A stretch of DNA of 64,000 nucleotides, taken from Acinetobacter sp. ANC 5054 (GTDB lineage: Bacteria > Pseudomonadota > Gammaproteobacteria > Pseudomonadales > Moraxellaceae). Positions 18,920 through 26,941 of this stretch are shown here, in pieces (positions within the stretch are counted from its first letter, which is position 1; each line of letters starts with the position of its first letter). The notes below the pieces were generated by a model that did not search any database, was not told the origin of the DNA, and saw only the letters and a list, made by a program, of their open reading frames with translations. The position numbers and the translations under genes are program-made. The stretch covers positions 1 through 64,000 of the forward strand of contig NZ_NEGG01000014.1 of NCBI RefSeq assembly GCF_002135295.1, read 5' to 3'.

Positions 18920-19384
18920 CTATTGATGATTTGCACCTAATTTGCCAAACGCCGGTTTTAAACTTTGTGCCAAGTCATCTTCCAGCAATTGCAATACTTG
19001 AGGGGCAATCGTCGCTGGATATTGTCTTAAGCTGATTTGATATTCCCCCTGAAACCACTCATTCATGTGCAATGCATAGGTTCCTTTTGGCCCAAAGCCT
19101 AAATGCTGTTTCAAACGCTTGTGAACCCCTGTACGCGATGAACCAACATAGAGGATTGTATTGGGTTGATTTAACTTGGCACAGGCATGGGTTTTCCGCG
19201 CTTTAAATGCTGCGAAGTCATCATAGCTTTGCTGAATATCCCCACCCACTTGTTCAATGACATAAATATAATGTGCACACAAATCCAGCGGTTCAGCTTT
19301 TGAATATACAAAGATGCGCTCAGGTTGAGTCTGCTTGGCTTGCTCACAATATTGAATGATTTTATCTAGATAGCGCACGAACAA
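18920..19384 (-). CDS. GIY-YIG-like nuclease-fold protein
   Basis: The pattern fits a divergent GIY-YIG domain. HYIYVIEQVG stands for the GIY strand. TILYVGSSRTGVHKRLKQHLG stands for YIG followed by the conserved Arg and a helix. Near the end LEDDLAQSLKPAFG gives the Glu and Pro of the last motif. The first 40 residues are an extra helical part. The catalytic Tyr, Arg and Glu all seem present. The frame starts with TTG, and a GTG lies two codons in; no ATG is available, which is odd. A role in DNA processing is inference. Confidence 0.6.
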   Translation of the reverse strand: MFVRYLDKIIQYCEQAKQTQPERIFVYSKAEPLDLCAHYIYVIEQVGGDIQQSYDDFAAFKARKTHACAKLNQPNTILYVGSSRTGVHKRLKQHLGFGPKGTYALHMNEWFQGEYQISLRQYPATIAPQVLQLLEDDLAQSLKPAFGKLGANHQ

Positions 19385-19500
19385 CTCAGCCTGTGATTTG
19401 AATAACCAGTGCAGGATAACAATTTGAGAGTTTTTAGAACATAAGTCTTTGGAAAAGTTTAAAGTTGCATGGAGTTTTTATGATTAGATTGAATTCTTAA

Positions 19501-19733
19501 AAATTTTTTAGGGTGTAAGAGAAAACAGTGTTGTTTACTTCAACTATCATCACTTTGTAAGTCATGATCTTATAGCCTATAAACTTCTGATTTATAGCGT
19601 CCTAAGCTGAATCGAGACCTTTTGGGTGAGTACTGTACACGTGTTTTGCACCACTGACAGCATGCTACTCTTTTCAATCTCTGTAACACCCTTGAGATAT
19701 ATAGTAGACAAATGACCGAGGGATTGTTTCCCC
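19501..19733. repeat. direct repeat, copy A
   Basis: Matches 20081-20313 at a constant offset of 580 bp. The core (about 19545-19700) is nearly identical apart from scattered substitutions and a one-base indel near 19573. On the minus strand it encodes a short Cys-containing peptide (ACCQWCKTRVQYSPKRSRF) that is frameshifted here. Confidence 0.8.
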
Positions 19734-20080
19734 CAATTCCACCCATTTGAGCTGTTTATAAAAATATTTCCCACTAAATTTAATGATATACAAATTTTTT
19801 CCCAAATCAGGCCATTTTTCGATTATTAGCATTCAATGTCTGCGTATTATTGAAATATTTTATTGCCCTGACCCACCTTATTTGAGCTAAAGAGCAAGAC
19901 AACTTTATTTCAATAAGAAAAAGCACTAATTAAAAGCGGGACATAAAAAATCGGCGATGAATTGGATAGATAGAAAATTTGATGAGATATTTAGAATATA
20001 GACAAATGAATTCAAAACTTAACCTTCAATGACTCTTTTTTAATAGGCTTATTATTGTTCTAAAATTTTTATTCAGTTTG

Positions 20081-20313
20081 AAATTTTTTGGGTGGTATAA
20101 GAGAAAACATATTGTTTACTTCAACTATCATCACTTTGTAAGTCATGATCTTTAGCCTATAAACTTCTGGTTTATAGCGTCCTAAGCTGAATCGAGACCT
20201 TTTGGGTGAGTACTGTACGCGTGTTTTGCACCACTGACAGCATGCTACTCTTTCCAATCTCTATCACACCCTTGAGACTTATATTAGCCAAAGCCCTTAG
20301 GGATTAATTCCCG
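20081..20313. repeat. direct repeat, copy B
   Basis: Second copy of the segment at 19501-19733. Here the minus-strand frame stays open for about 60 codons (TTG at 20257 to 20069) without an ATG or ribosome site. It is probably the 3' remnant of a lost gene rather than an active one. Confidence 0.8.
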
Positions 20314-20490
20314 AAGATTGCGCAATTTTTAGCAAATTAAGGAATATTTTTCGCAGGCATCATCAAACCAAGTATTTTTTCCCTTTAGGACGTAAATTCG
20401 CTATTTTTATCGCACAAAATAACGTTTTAAGAAGAAATAATTTCACTAAATAAGCCCTAAAAAAAGACAACTTTCACCGAAGCATCCTCA

Positions 20491-21195
20491 CTATTGTTTC
20501 TTCTTGCTCATTTCTGAAAGTAAATCTAACTGTATTTCCTGAATTTTCGCCAATCTGTCCCATTGATGCATCAAGAGGTGATCAATTTTTTCATGTAAAT
20601 GGCGAATTTCCAGTTCAGCCTTTAAATTTACCTGATAATCATTTTCCGAACGCATTCGGTCTTTGGCTTCCTGACGGTTCTGGCTCATCATAATAATTGG
20701 TGCTTGTATTGCAGCCAAACATGACAGCATGAGGTTGAGTAAAATAAAAGGATACGGATCGGCGGGATGCTTCACCATCACTACAGTATTGACCAAAATC
20801 CAGACCGCCAAGAATGCAGAAAAACAGATCAGAAATGCCCAACTACCGCCAAAGGTTGCAATTTTATCGGCAAGGCGTTCACCAAAAGTCCATTGCTGTT
20901 CGAGTTTATCTTCAACATTTTTACTGATTAAGTCATGCTGCTGCATACTGTTTAGTACTTCATATTCTAAGTTGGATACTTCACCCTGCTCTGAACGTAG
21001 AATCGACTGCACATACTGCATGCGGTATTGGGTTAAATCGGTCTGACAGATATAGTCTTGCACCGACCAGTCTGGATAATCTTGAGCAATGACTTCAGTA
21101 ATAACTTTACGTACGGTTCCCATAGGAATCATATTTTTTAGCGGATAATTTTTTTTACAGACCAAACACGCCCGACACTCTGTTTTCCCATTCAT
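20491..21195 (-). CDS. DUF1003 membrane protein with N-terminal CxxC
   Basis: Residues 8-14 carry CRACLVCKK, a metal- or thiol-type Cys cluster. The DUF1003 core runs from about 95 to 190: ADKIATFGGSWAFLICF, a helix pair, then LNLMLSCLAAIQAPIIMMSQNRQEAKDR. A C-terminal coiled-coil tail follows. DUF1003 proteins are inner-membrane proteins of unknown function. It stands alone, next to the duplicated region. Confidence 0.85.
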   Translation of the reverse strand: MNGKTECRACLVCKKNYPLKNMIPMGTVRKVITEVIAQDYPDWSVQDYICQTDLTQYRMQYVQSILRSEQGEVSNLEYEVLNSMQQHDLISKNVEDKLEQQWTFGERLADKIATFGGSWAFLICFSAFLAVWILVNTVVMVKHPADPYPFILLNLMLSCLAAIQAPIIMMSQNRQEAKDRMRSENDYQVNLKAELEIRHLHEKIDHLLMHQWDRLAKIQEIQLDLLSEMSKKKQ

Positions 21196-21307
21196 TCAGC
21201 CCGCTCCAATTTTTTTCTTTGTCGGTTTAAGCTTAATACTGCGTAGAATTTATACGCAACTGATATTTAGCTGATATCTCTTGTTTCAAAAGACGATCTA
21301 GCAGGCA

Positions 21308-21550
21308 TTAACTCAATAATTTTAATGCAATAAATGGCACGAGATTGAGCAGCAAAATACCAATTTTATAGATCGCCATGCCACTATAATGGACAACATC
21401 AAACTGTTGATCTGTTAACTTAAACCATTGTCCATGCAGGCTTTTCATCCAATCTTTGGCAAAAATAAACAGCAGGAACCAAATGATCAAAATCGCGTAG
21501 TTGATCAATGCGCTATACAACAAAAAATCACTGAATTGCATCATGTTCAT
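21308..21550 (-). CDS. small two-helix membrane protein (DUF6868-like), 80 aa
   Basis: The start at the ATG at 21550 has GGAGA at a good distance; the longer frame to 21571 does not. Two hydrophobic helices lie about 8-30 and 58-78. They are linked by DWMKSLHGQWFKLTDQQFDVVHY, the conserved block of this small family. Role unknown. Confidence 0.75.
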   Translation of the reverse strand: MNMMQFSDFLLYSALINYAILIIWFLLFIFAKDWMKSLHGQWFKLTDQQFDVVHYSGMAIYKIGILLLNLVPFIALKLLS

Positions 21551-21616
21551 GGCAGATCTCCAATTAAACATTTAATGATAATTTTATACTCAGCAACTGA
21601 AGATCAGATTAAATCA

Positions 21617-22335
21617 TTACCATGTTGAGCTATCTAAGTCTTCAATATCTTTTATTTTTGACAGGTAAATGGGGGCAACTTTTACACGGCTCCACGTTTC
21701 TTTAAAACGCGTTGTATCATCTTCATAATTTTTGTTGAGGTTATCCCGCACAAGTTTTTCTGAGTTAAAAAATTGATACTGGTTTCATTATCTATATAAG
21801 GCCCATGATTCGAAGAATCATCGTAACCAATCAAACGCATATCATTGCCTTCAAGGCGGAAGGTGTATGTCCAATAACCATAGCGCCCATGTGCATAATG
21901 AATTTTTAAATTTCCCTTCTCTACAGATGGGGCAAGTTCAGGCGCAAAATAAACGCCACCATCTTCGTTTTCTGAGGAAAAAAGCGACAGGTTCTGTAAC
22001 ACCTTTTGGTATGCGCCATTTTTATTGACTAACACGAGGATGCCACGGCGATTACGGTCTAAATCACCCCGATATTCATCATGCACCCACGCTTTAGGGT
22101 CCGTGGCTTTAACGATAAGTACCACATCGTTTTTTGCGTCTTGGTTGAGATCACCTTGCAGTGCTTCAAACAGCTCATAATTTTTAGGTATATAGGCTTG
22201 GTATTTTTCCTGATCTTTTTGCAGTTGAATTTGCTCGGCAGACAAAGGTTCGGCTGCATAGGTTATGGTGTTTAAGCATGCTGCCACAATGAACGCCGTG
22301 ATCAATCGACATATCTTTTTATTTTTGCTCTTCAT
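21617..22335 (-). pseudogene. periplasmic protein gene, frameshifted near the 3' end
   Basis: The start at the ATG at 22335 gives a signal peptide (residues 5-26, cleavage near TYAA). The mature part has an EF-hand-like loop, GDLNQDAKNDVVLIVK, and HYAHGRYGYWTYTFRL. The open frame ends at 21682 with a basic tail. At a run of five A on the minus strand (21755-21759), the -1 frame instead continues KLVRDNLNKNYEDDTTRF, then KETWSRV, to a stop at 21617. That tail is coherent and acidic/aromatic, as the rest of the protein is. One missing A would explain this. It may be a real mutation, phase variation or an error in the assembly. Function of the family is unknown. Confidence 0.65.
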
Positions 22336-22514
22336 TATGAACGTCATCCTTATTGTTTTTTCACTGTCTTGTTCTACTTTATAAAGCATCAGCCAAGATT
22401 ATTCATGTAGAACGATGCATTTTTGATGTACGCATCTTTGTTCAGTATAAAGATGAGTTTTATCAAGTCGTATTCTCCCAATAAAATCTTCCACATAACC
22501 GATTCATAGCTCAA

Positions 22515-22545
22515 TAAAAAACTCCACCTGCTGGCAGAGTTTTCA
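22515..22545 (-). terminator. Rho-independent terminator
   Basis: On the minus strand AAAACTC and GAGTTTTTT close a stem around a GC-rich centre and end in a T run. It serves the gene at 22616-22822. Confidence 0.7.
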
Positions 22546-22615
22546 CATGTGTTTAGGCTTTAAATAAAATCTAATTTAATGGGTTTTAAACATATTTTAT
22601 GCATTTTAAGGTCGC

Positions 22616-22822
22616 TTAAGCCTCACAGCATTTGCTACACCCTTTGATCTTTTCCGTTGGCCAACTCATGCGTGCACGCTTATACGCCAGTTCATAATTG
22701 GCAAAATAACCTATCAGTATTTGGTCATCAAATATGGGCATATCTTCGCAGCTACGACTACCATTGTGTATTAGGTGTGAGCCATCGCTAAGCGCATTTT
22801 CATCCACAATAAACTTAATCAT
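22616..22822 (-). CDS. small hypothetical protein with C-terminal Cys cluster, 68 aa
   Basis: A short soluble protein. It opens MIKFIVDENALSDGSHL and ends KGCSKCCEA, a Cys cluster that may bind a metal. It has its own terminator, which supports a real gene. I do not recognise the family. Confidence 0.6.
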   Translation of the reverse strand: MIKFIVDENALSDGSHLIHNGSRSCEDMPIFDDQILIGYFANYELAYKRARMSWPTEKIKGCSKCCEA

Positions 22823-23047
22823 TCACATGTCCCCAAGTCATTTATTCTTCAAATTCAACATACAAATTAAATCCATAAAAAAAGTATGTGTTTATTAACC
22901 ACCTACTAAAATTATGTGTTTATTGTTTAAAAATCAATCATTATTTTAATTTATTTTTTAACCGCCCTGCTTGTTTGATACTTGAGCTTTAATGTGAATT
23001 TTTGACTGTGTTCAACTCAAACTTAGCAGCTTGAGTTGACGCGGCTT

Positions 23048-23548
23048 CTATTTTGCATCTTGATACATTTTGCGATGTTCAATGAAGGTATTTTTTACGC
23101 GAACTGACATGAGTAAATACGGCACCCAAATTACACAGCGTAAGGCACTCTTTGCCAATTCGGTGATGGTTTCAGAATCAAAGGCAGATTCTTGTGGAAT
23201 GAGTAGCTCGGAAATGACACAGTCGGCAAATAAAACCAGTAGATAACCAATCATGAGTCCAATATAAAATTTCGGGAAACGGTAATGCTTACTAAAAAAT
23301 AGATAGGCTGCATATAGCGACAAAAGCAGCAAAACCAAATTAACCACACATTCACCCAAAATAAACCAGAGTAATGCAGGGTAATAAATATCTGAAGCGG
23401 GGTTGTTGAGTTGGCTCACACCATCTTGTTTAAAAAATTCTAATAAGCTAAAGCCCTCATATAATAGGACGATAGGTGAAAGAATCACGCCAATCCCCAT
23501 GACGATGAGCCATCCACCCAATCCTTTTAATTCTTGCTGATTATTCAT
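23048..23548 (-). CDS. DUF2569 membrane protein
   Basis: It opens ELKGLGGWLIVMGIGVILSP, the DUF2569 signature, and has four hydrophobic helices (about 10-35, 55-85, 95-115 and 135-150), each joined by short loops. It is an inner-membrane protein of unknown function. An inverted repeat downstream (CAACTCAA, 23013-23020, with TTGAGTTG, 23031-23038) lacks a T run. Confidence 0.8.
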   Translation of the reverse strand: MNNQQELKGLGGWLIVMGIGVILSPIVLLYEGFSLLEFFKQDGVSQLNNPASDIYYPALLWFILGECVVNLVLLLLSLYAAYLFFSKHYRFPKFYIGLMIGYLLVLFADCVISELLIPQESAFDSETITELAKSALRCVIWVPYLLMSVRVKNTFIEHRKMYQDAK

Positions 23549-23635
23549 TACGTTACTGTTTTGCTATCGCTATTTTTAATGTGCCGATGGTATTCAGTTC
23601 ACTTTGATTATTCAATCTAATTCAACTTTGACAGC

Positions 23636-23672
23636 ATAAAAAAAACCTACAAACCAATGAGATTGTAGGGCT
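23636..23672 (-). terminator. terminator of the DUF4126 gene
   Basis: On the minus strand CCTACAA, a 10-nt loop, TTGTAGG and then a run of eight T form a clear terminator. Confidence 0.85.
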
Positions 23673-23719
23673 ATTGATTTAATTTTTAAAATTGAAGCAC
23701 GCCTTTAAATGACCTGCAT

Positions 23720-24295
23720 TTATAGTGGCGTATCGACATGTATTTGGTTTTTCTGACGGATGCGTCGAACCAACCAAATGACAATAGCAATCACCAAGAT
23801 CACCACGAAAACAGGAATTAAGAAACTCAGTACTGAAAGTACCAATGCCCCTACCCATTCACCTGTTGAAAGGACAGGATTTGCGATACCACCTGTAGTC
23901 GCTGTTGATACACCACGAGCAGCAACCGTGCTCATTTGTACAGCGGTTGCAGTACCACCACCGACAATAATTGCCGCTGCCCAACTGGCAAACTGCGACA
24001 TTTCCCCACTGCTTACTGCCATTGTTGCGAGTGTTCCTGCAATCATGGCTGCGGGGGTGGAAATGGTGTCGAGTGCGTTGTCTACCCAGGGTATATAGTA
24101 AGCGCCAATTTCAGAGATTGTTGCCACGGCTAAACCGATACATACTGCTGGCATAGCTAGCCATTCAAAGCCTTGCATGGGCTCAAACCAACCGAGTAAT
24201 GATGCCACGCTCATCACTAGCAATGGTACAAACACACGGAAGCCGCACGCTGCACTGAGCCCAACACCGATACATAAGCCTAATATTGTTTCCAT
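23720..24295 (-). CDS. DUF4126 membrane protein
   Basis: 191 residues. It opens LGLCIGVGLSAACGFRVFVPLLVMS, followed by EIGAYYIPWVDNALDTISTPAAMIAGTL and a Gly/Thr-rich stretch (VGGGTATAVQMSTVAARG), all DUF4126 hallmarks. It is predicted to have six or so helices and a basic C-terminal tail. Function unknown. Confidence 0.85.
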   Translation of the reverse strand: METILGLCIGVGLSAACGFRVFVPLLVMSVASLLGWFEPMQGFEWLAMPAVCIGLAVATISEIGAYYIPWVDNALDTISTPAAMIAGTLATMAVSSGEMSQFASWAAAIIVGGGTATAVQMSTVAARGVSTATTGGIANPVLSTGEWVGALVLSVLSFLIPVFVVILVIAIVIWLVRRIRQKNQIHVDTPL

Positions 24296-24350
24296 GCTCT
24301 GACCTCACCGCTGAAATGTTGTTATATTTTATGCCTAAGGATAAATTAAC

Positions 24351-24382
24351 AAAAAAGCCCTATCGAGTGATAGGGCTTTTCT
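24351..24382. terminator. bidirectional terminator
   Basis: GCCCTATC pairs with GATAGGGC around GAGT, with A and T tracts. It lies downstream of the zinc-ribbon gene on the minus strand. Confidence 0.85.
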
Positions 24383-24417
24383 TTCTTAACAGCGGGTAAC
24401 TGTTAGTGTTTTGCAGC

Positions 24418-24561
24418 TTAGGCATTCTTATTGTTAAATTGATTGCCTTGGCATTTGGTACACGGTGGTAAACGATCAGTACCAATTTCTAAGTAGGTGC
24501 GGTGTCCGCATTTGACACAAAAATAGAAGCCTGTTCCGGGTTTAGATCCAGCAGTAACCAT
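24418..24561 (-). CDS. zinc-ribbon mini-protein, 47 aa
   Basis: A 47-codon gene, too short for most gene finders. The ATG at 24561 has GGAGA a few bases upstream. The peptide opens MVTAGSKPGTGFYFCVKCG, then has GTDRLPPCTKCQGNQF: two CxxC pairs, the layout of a small zinc ribbon. A good terminator follows. Such peptides are widely conserved in gamma-proteobacteria, with no firm role. I am confident that it is a gene and less so about its function. Confidence 0.8.
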   Translation of the reverse strand: MVTAGSKPGTGFYFCVKCGHRTYLEIGTDRLPPCTKCQGNQFNNKNA

Positions 24562-24747
24562 TTTTGTTCTCCATGTGTTTTAGAAATGGTAGAACCAGTA
24601 TACCCCTATCGTGATGATTGTCTATTGGTCATTTCGACAATTGATAATGGCATTTAGGCAAAGCATAATTTCGATTGGAAATTTTGCTGCTTTTTAGTTT
24701 TAGAAATGCCTTAAATTAAATAAATTTTATAATTCAATGTCTTATTT

Positions 24748-25107
24748 CTATTTATTTAAATCTAGCTTCATATCTTCATCTATTTTGACGCCTCGCTCCA
24801 TCAATTTTTTATATGCTGCATGATGAACGACTCCTCTTTTACTGACTTTAGCTTCTAATAATCTAACTAATGTTGCGTCACTGACATTTGGATGGTTTAC
24901 GACTTCTATGCGTACGCCCCAAAATTTGTCGTTGGCAAAGCGGTCGAGTATTTCGGCATCTGCATCGGGGTTCATGGCAGCAGTGACTCGGATCGCTTGA
25001 TTGGGATCTGTTAGAAAGGGCTCGAGTTCTTCGCTATTTGCTGCACCACTTGCAGCGATATAGCGGCGTTGTTCTTCGGCTTTTTGTTCAGGGGATTTTT
25101 TGGGCAT
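24748..25107 (-). CDS. LRV/HEAT-like repeat protein, 119 aa
   Basis: Two or three helical repeats of about 24 residues are visible: FLTDPNQAIRVTAAMNPDADAEIL, then FANDKFWGVRIEVVNHPNVSDATLVRL, then a partial third. This is the leucine-rich-variant or HEAT-like pattern used for protein or nucleic-acid binding. The N-terminus is charged (MPKKSPEQKAEEQRR). No partner is evident nearby. Confidence 0.65.
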   Translation of the reverse strand: MPKKSPEQKAEEQRRYIAASGAANSEELEPFLTDPNQAIRVTAAMNPDADAEILDRFANDKFWGVRIEVVNHPNVSDATLVRLLEAKVSKRGVVHHAAYKKLMERGVKIDEDMKLDLNK

Positions 25108-25282
25108 GGTTACTCTTTATACCTTTCTAATTATTAATATCTAACAAATCTTCACGTTCTTGTTGTCGTATCTATCCTATGTGTAAAAATAGACTTTTTA
25201 TAAGTAAAAATATTTTAATTACTTGAAATATATAATTTCTCATAAAGAGCATATCAAAATCAAAAAAATTCTTTAACCTGCG

Positions 25283-25318
25283 TTTCATCTTCCACAAATA
25301 ACTACGTGTGAAAGATGA
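25283..25318 (-). terminator. long hairpin at the 3' end of the Abi-like gene
   Basis: TTCATCTT-type arms pair across about 12 nt, and a T-rich tract follows on the minus strand further on. It is a plausible terminator for the gene that ends at 25329. Confidence 0.5.
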
Positions 25319-25328
25319 ATTTCATAAA

Positions 25329-26081
25329 TTAAATTTTTTCTATTATATTATCTATATAAGACATAATTGATCGAGTAAGATTAATAGCAAAATGAGCATC
25401 ATCTTCATTCAACAATTCTTCTGTTGGATGTGACATACTATGATTGTTTCGTAAATAATTAATCTTCTCTAAGATAGCATTTGCTGAACGAAGCATTTCA
25501 AAAACTTTGTCATTTCTACCATCATCAACTACTTTTGATTTTATGAGTAGATTTACTTTTGGTAATAAAGCAGTAATAGAGTCTAGCTGACCATATGCAA
25601 TCTGATTTTTATCGCAAACTGTTTGCAAAAAACCATGTAAAGCAGTGTGTGTACGGTCATAAGCACTTGTAGCTCCCATCTGACCAATAAGTAACTCAGC
25701 CTCGACTAATGCTTCAAATACATTCTTACTAGCATTTGCCAAATTTGGTGATTCTACTGTTTTAAATTCTTGCTTATTAATAATACTTTCAATAAATTTA
25801 TATAGCTCTAGGTTCTTTCTTTTTAATGAATTCTGTACTCCATTTATATTCCATATGAACTGGAGATTAGCAGGATCTTTCCCTAAAATTACTCTAACAG
25901 CATCAATACAATTTTTCTTTAGAGAGTCATTAGCCCATTTAACATCTTTATATAATGATTGCCAATTATATGAAGTCTCTAGTTTCGTCAAAATAGCTAA
26001 CTCTTGCCAATCCCCTGCATTTAAAAAATTCATTAAATATTTTGCTAATTCAAGTTTTTGTGCTTCATTCAATTCAGTCAT
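25329..26081 (-). CDS. abortive-infection (Abi_C/HEPN-like) protein, 250 aa
   Basis: The last 130 residues resemble the Abi C-terminal domain: a helix with R143 and H149, FLQTVCDKNQIAYGQLDSI, then NYLRNNHSMSHPTEE. There R211 and H218 make an R-x6-H motif, the catalytic signature of HEPN ribonucleases. The first 110 residues form a helical domain (KYLMNFLNAGDWQELAIL) of the kind that precedes Abi_C. Related proteins stop phage growth by cutting RNA in infected cells. The gene is AT-rich, stands alone, and lies next to a nuclease-like gene and acnD, so a defence role is a reasonable inference, not shown here. Confidence 0.7.
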   Translation of the reverse strand: MTELNEAQKLELAKYLMNFLNAGDWQELAILTKLETSYNWQSLYKDVKWANDSLKKNCIDAVRVILGKDPANLQFIWNINGVQNSLKRKNLELYKFIESIINKQEFKTVESPNLANASKNVFEALVEAELLIGQMGATSAYDRTHTALHGFLQTVCDKNQIAYGQLDSITALLPKVNLLIKSKVVDDGRNDKVFEMLRSANAILEKINYLRNNHSMSHPTEELLNEDDAHFAINLTRSIMSYIDNIIEKI

Positions 26082-26132
26082 TAAATTAATTCCTACGCCA
26101 TATGAAATTTTTAAATATTATAATCCATAATC

Positions 26133-26162
26133 AAAAGTCCTATTTGAATAAATAGGTCTTTT
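26133..26162. terminator. terminator-like hairpin, copy 1
   Basis: CCTATTT pairs with AAATAGG, then TCTTTTT on the plus strand. It heads a stretch (26155-26183) that recurs at 26840-26868. Confidence 0.55.
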
Positions 26163-26202
26163 TAAAACAATATCAATTACTTTCGACTTAAATCATCAAG
26201 CC

Positions 26203-26234
26203 ACATTCCCTTCCAACAAATCCTGTGCAAAGCG
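26203..26234. repeat. second copy of the acnD 3' tail
   Basis: This matches 26946-26977, the last codons of acnD, at 31 of 32 bases. On the minus strand it reads RFAQDLLEGNVA and then stop, which is the AcnD C-terminus with no gene body attached. The spacer 26155-26183 also matches 26840-26868 at 27 of 29 bases. Confidence 0.9.
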
Positions 26235-26252
26235 TTACATTGCAAATCTTAT

Positions 26253-26804
26253 TTATAGAATTGTAAAACTAAATTTTGTCCCTTTAATGGGTTTACTAAA
26301 AAGATGATTTTGATTAAATTCATAGCCTTGCTTATTTTGATTAATGTATGCAATACAAGTACTTTCTTCCACTGTTCTATGAACACCAACGCACCAAAAG
26401 CTTCTAATAAAACTATGTTCACTTGGTTTTAAAGAATTAAACTTATTCAAATCTTTCACCATTGCTGTAATACAACTTTGGGCAGAACTAGCTTGTTTTA
26501 ATTCAACAGCAATCATAGTTTCCTTTGATTTATTTTTTTCTCGAATCCAAAAGTCAATAATGCCTTTATCTTTTAATTTCACTATTCTTTTATCCAAATT
26601 ACAAGCTACTTCCCTTTGCCATTCCATTACATTTTCTTGTTCTTCCAAAAAGAAAGAAAACTCAACTTGTAACCAAATTTCCCATCCTGTAATGTTATTC
26701 TGCTCAATGGCGTTTAGGCGTTCTCTTATATATTTTTGCTTAAAAAAATTCTCAAAAACTTCTGACAAAAATTCAAAATCACCATTTAAAATACGGTTAT
26801 CCAT
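26253..26804 (-). CDS. PD-(D/E)XK-like protein in a duplicated acnD tail, 183 aa
   Basis: The core fits a PD-(D/E)XK nuclease: E48 in a helix (QVEFSFFL), then GIIDFWIREK with D84, and MIAVELKQ with E101 and K103. The rest is helical, with SFIRSFWCVGVHR. It is bracketed by two copies of the acnD 3' end plus matching spacer, and preceded by a terminator hairpin, so it looks like a single cargo gene placed there by recombination. The nuclease fold is read from motifs; activity and target are unknown. Defence is one possible role. Confidence 0.65.
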   Translation of the reverse strand: MDNRILNGDFEFLSEVFENFFKQKYIRERLNAIEQNNITGWEIWLQVEFSFFLEEQENVMEWQREVACNLDKRIVKLKDKGIIDFWIREKNKSKETMIAVELKQASSAQSCITAMVKDLNKFNSLKPSEHSFIRSFWCVGVHRTVEESTCIAYINQNKQGYEFNQNHLFSKPIKGTKFSFTIL

Positions 26805-26817
26805 TTCTAAACTTACA

Positions 26818-26848
26818 TAAAAACCCTACATAAATGTAGGGTCTTTTT
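26818..26848. terminator. terminator-like hairpin, copy 2
   Basis: CCCTACA pairs with TGTAGGG around TAAA, with T and A tracts. It lies between the nuclease-like gene start and acnD, so on the minus strand it can stop acnD transcripts from entering the cargo gene. Confidence 0.75.
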
Positions 26849-26869
26849 ACAACAATATCAATAACTTTA

Positions 26870-26940
26870 ATCTCCCCTAACCCCTCTTTATAAAAGAGGA
26901 GAACTCCCTCCTTTTTCAAAGGAGGGTTGGGGTAGATTTA
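26870..26940. repeat. imperfect palindromic intergenic repeat
   Basis: TAATCTCCCCTAACCCCTC on the left pairs with GGGTTGGGGTAGATTTA on the right, with two inner hairpins (CCTCTTT/AAAGAGG type and CTCCC/GGGAG type). A shorter relative lies near 55637-55668. It follows directly after the acnD stop. It could be a dispersed repeat that affects mRNA ends. Confidence 0.65.
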
Positions 26941-26941
26941 A

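Larger units (their letters stand above)
19385..20490. other. 1.1-kb gene-free region with a duplicated segment
   Basis: There is no convincing gene in 1.1 kb, which is long for this genome. It carries two direct copies of a segment of about 230 bp (listed as repeats), with unrelated AT-rich sequence between them. Confidence 0.6.

Noticed and set aside
19592..19774. Open frame of 60 aa on the minus strand in copy A of the repeat
   Set aside because: It lies in another frame than the conserved peptide of the repeat, and copy B does not keep it open, so it is not a conserved gene.
20069..20257. Open frame of 62 aa in copy B
   Set aside because: It has no ATG and no ribosome site, and copy A is frameshifted. 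I list the segment as a repeat rather than a gene.
23760..24098. Open frame of 112 aa opposite the DUF4126 gene
   Set aside because: Antisense shadow of a gene with clear family signatures.
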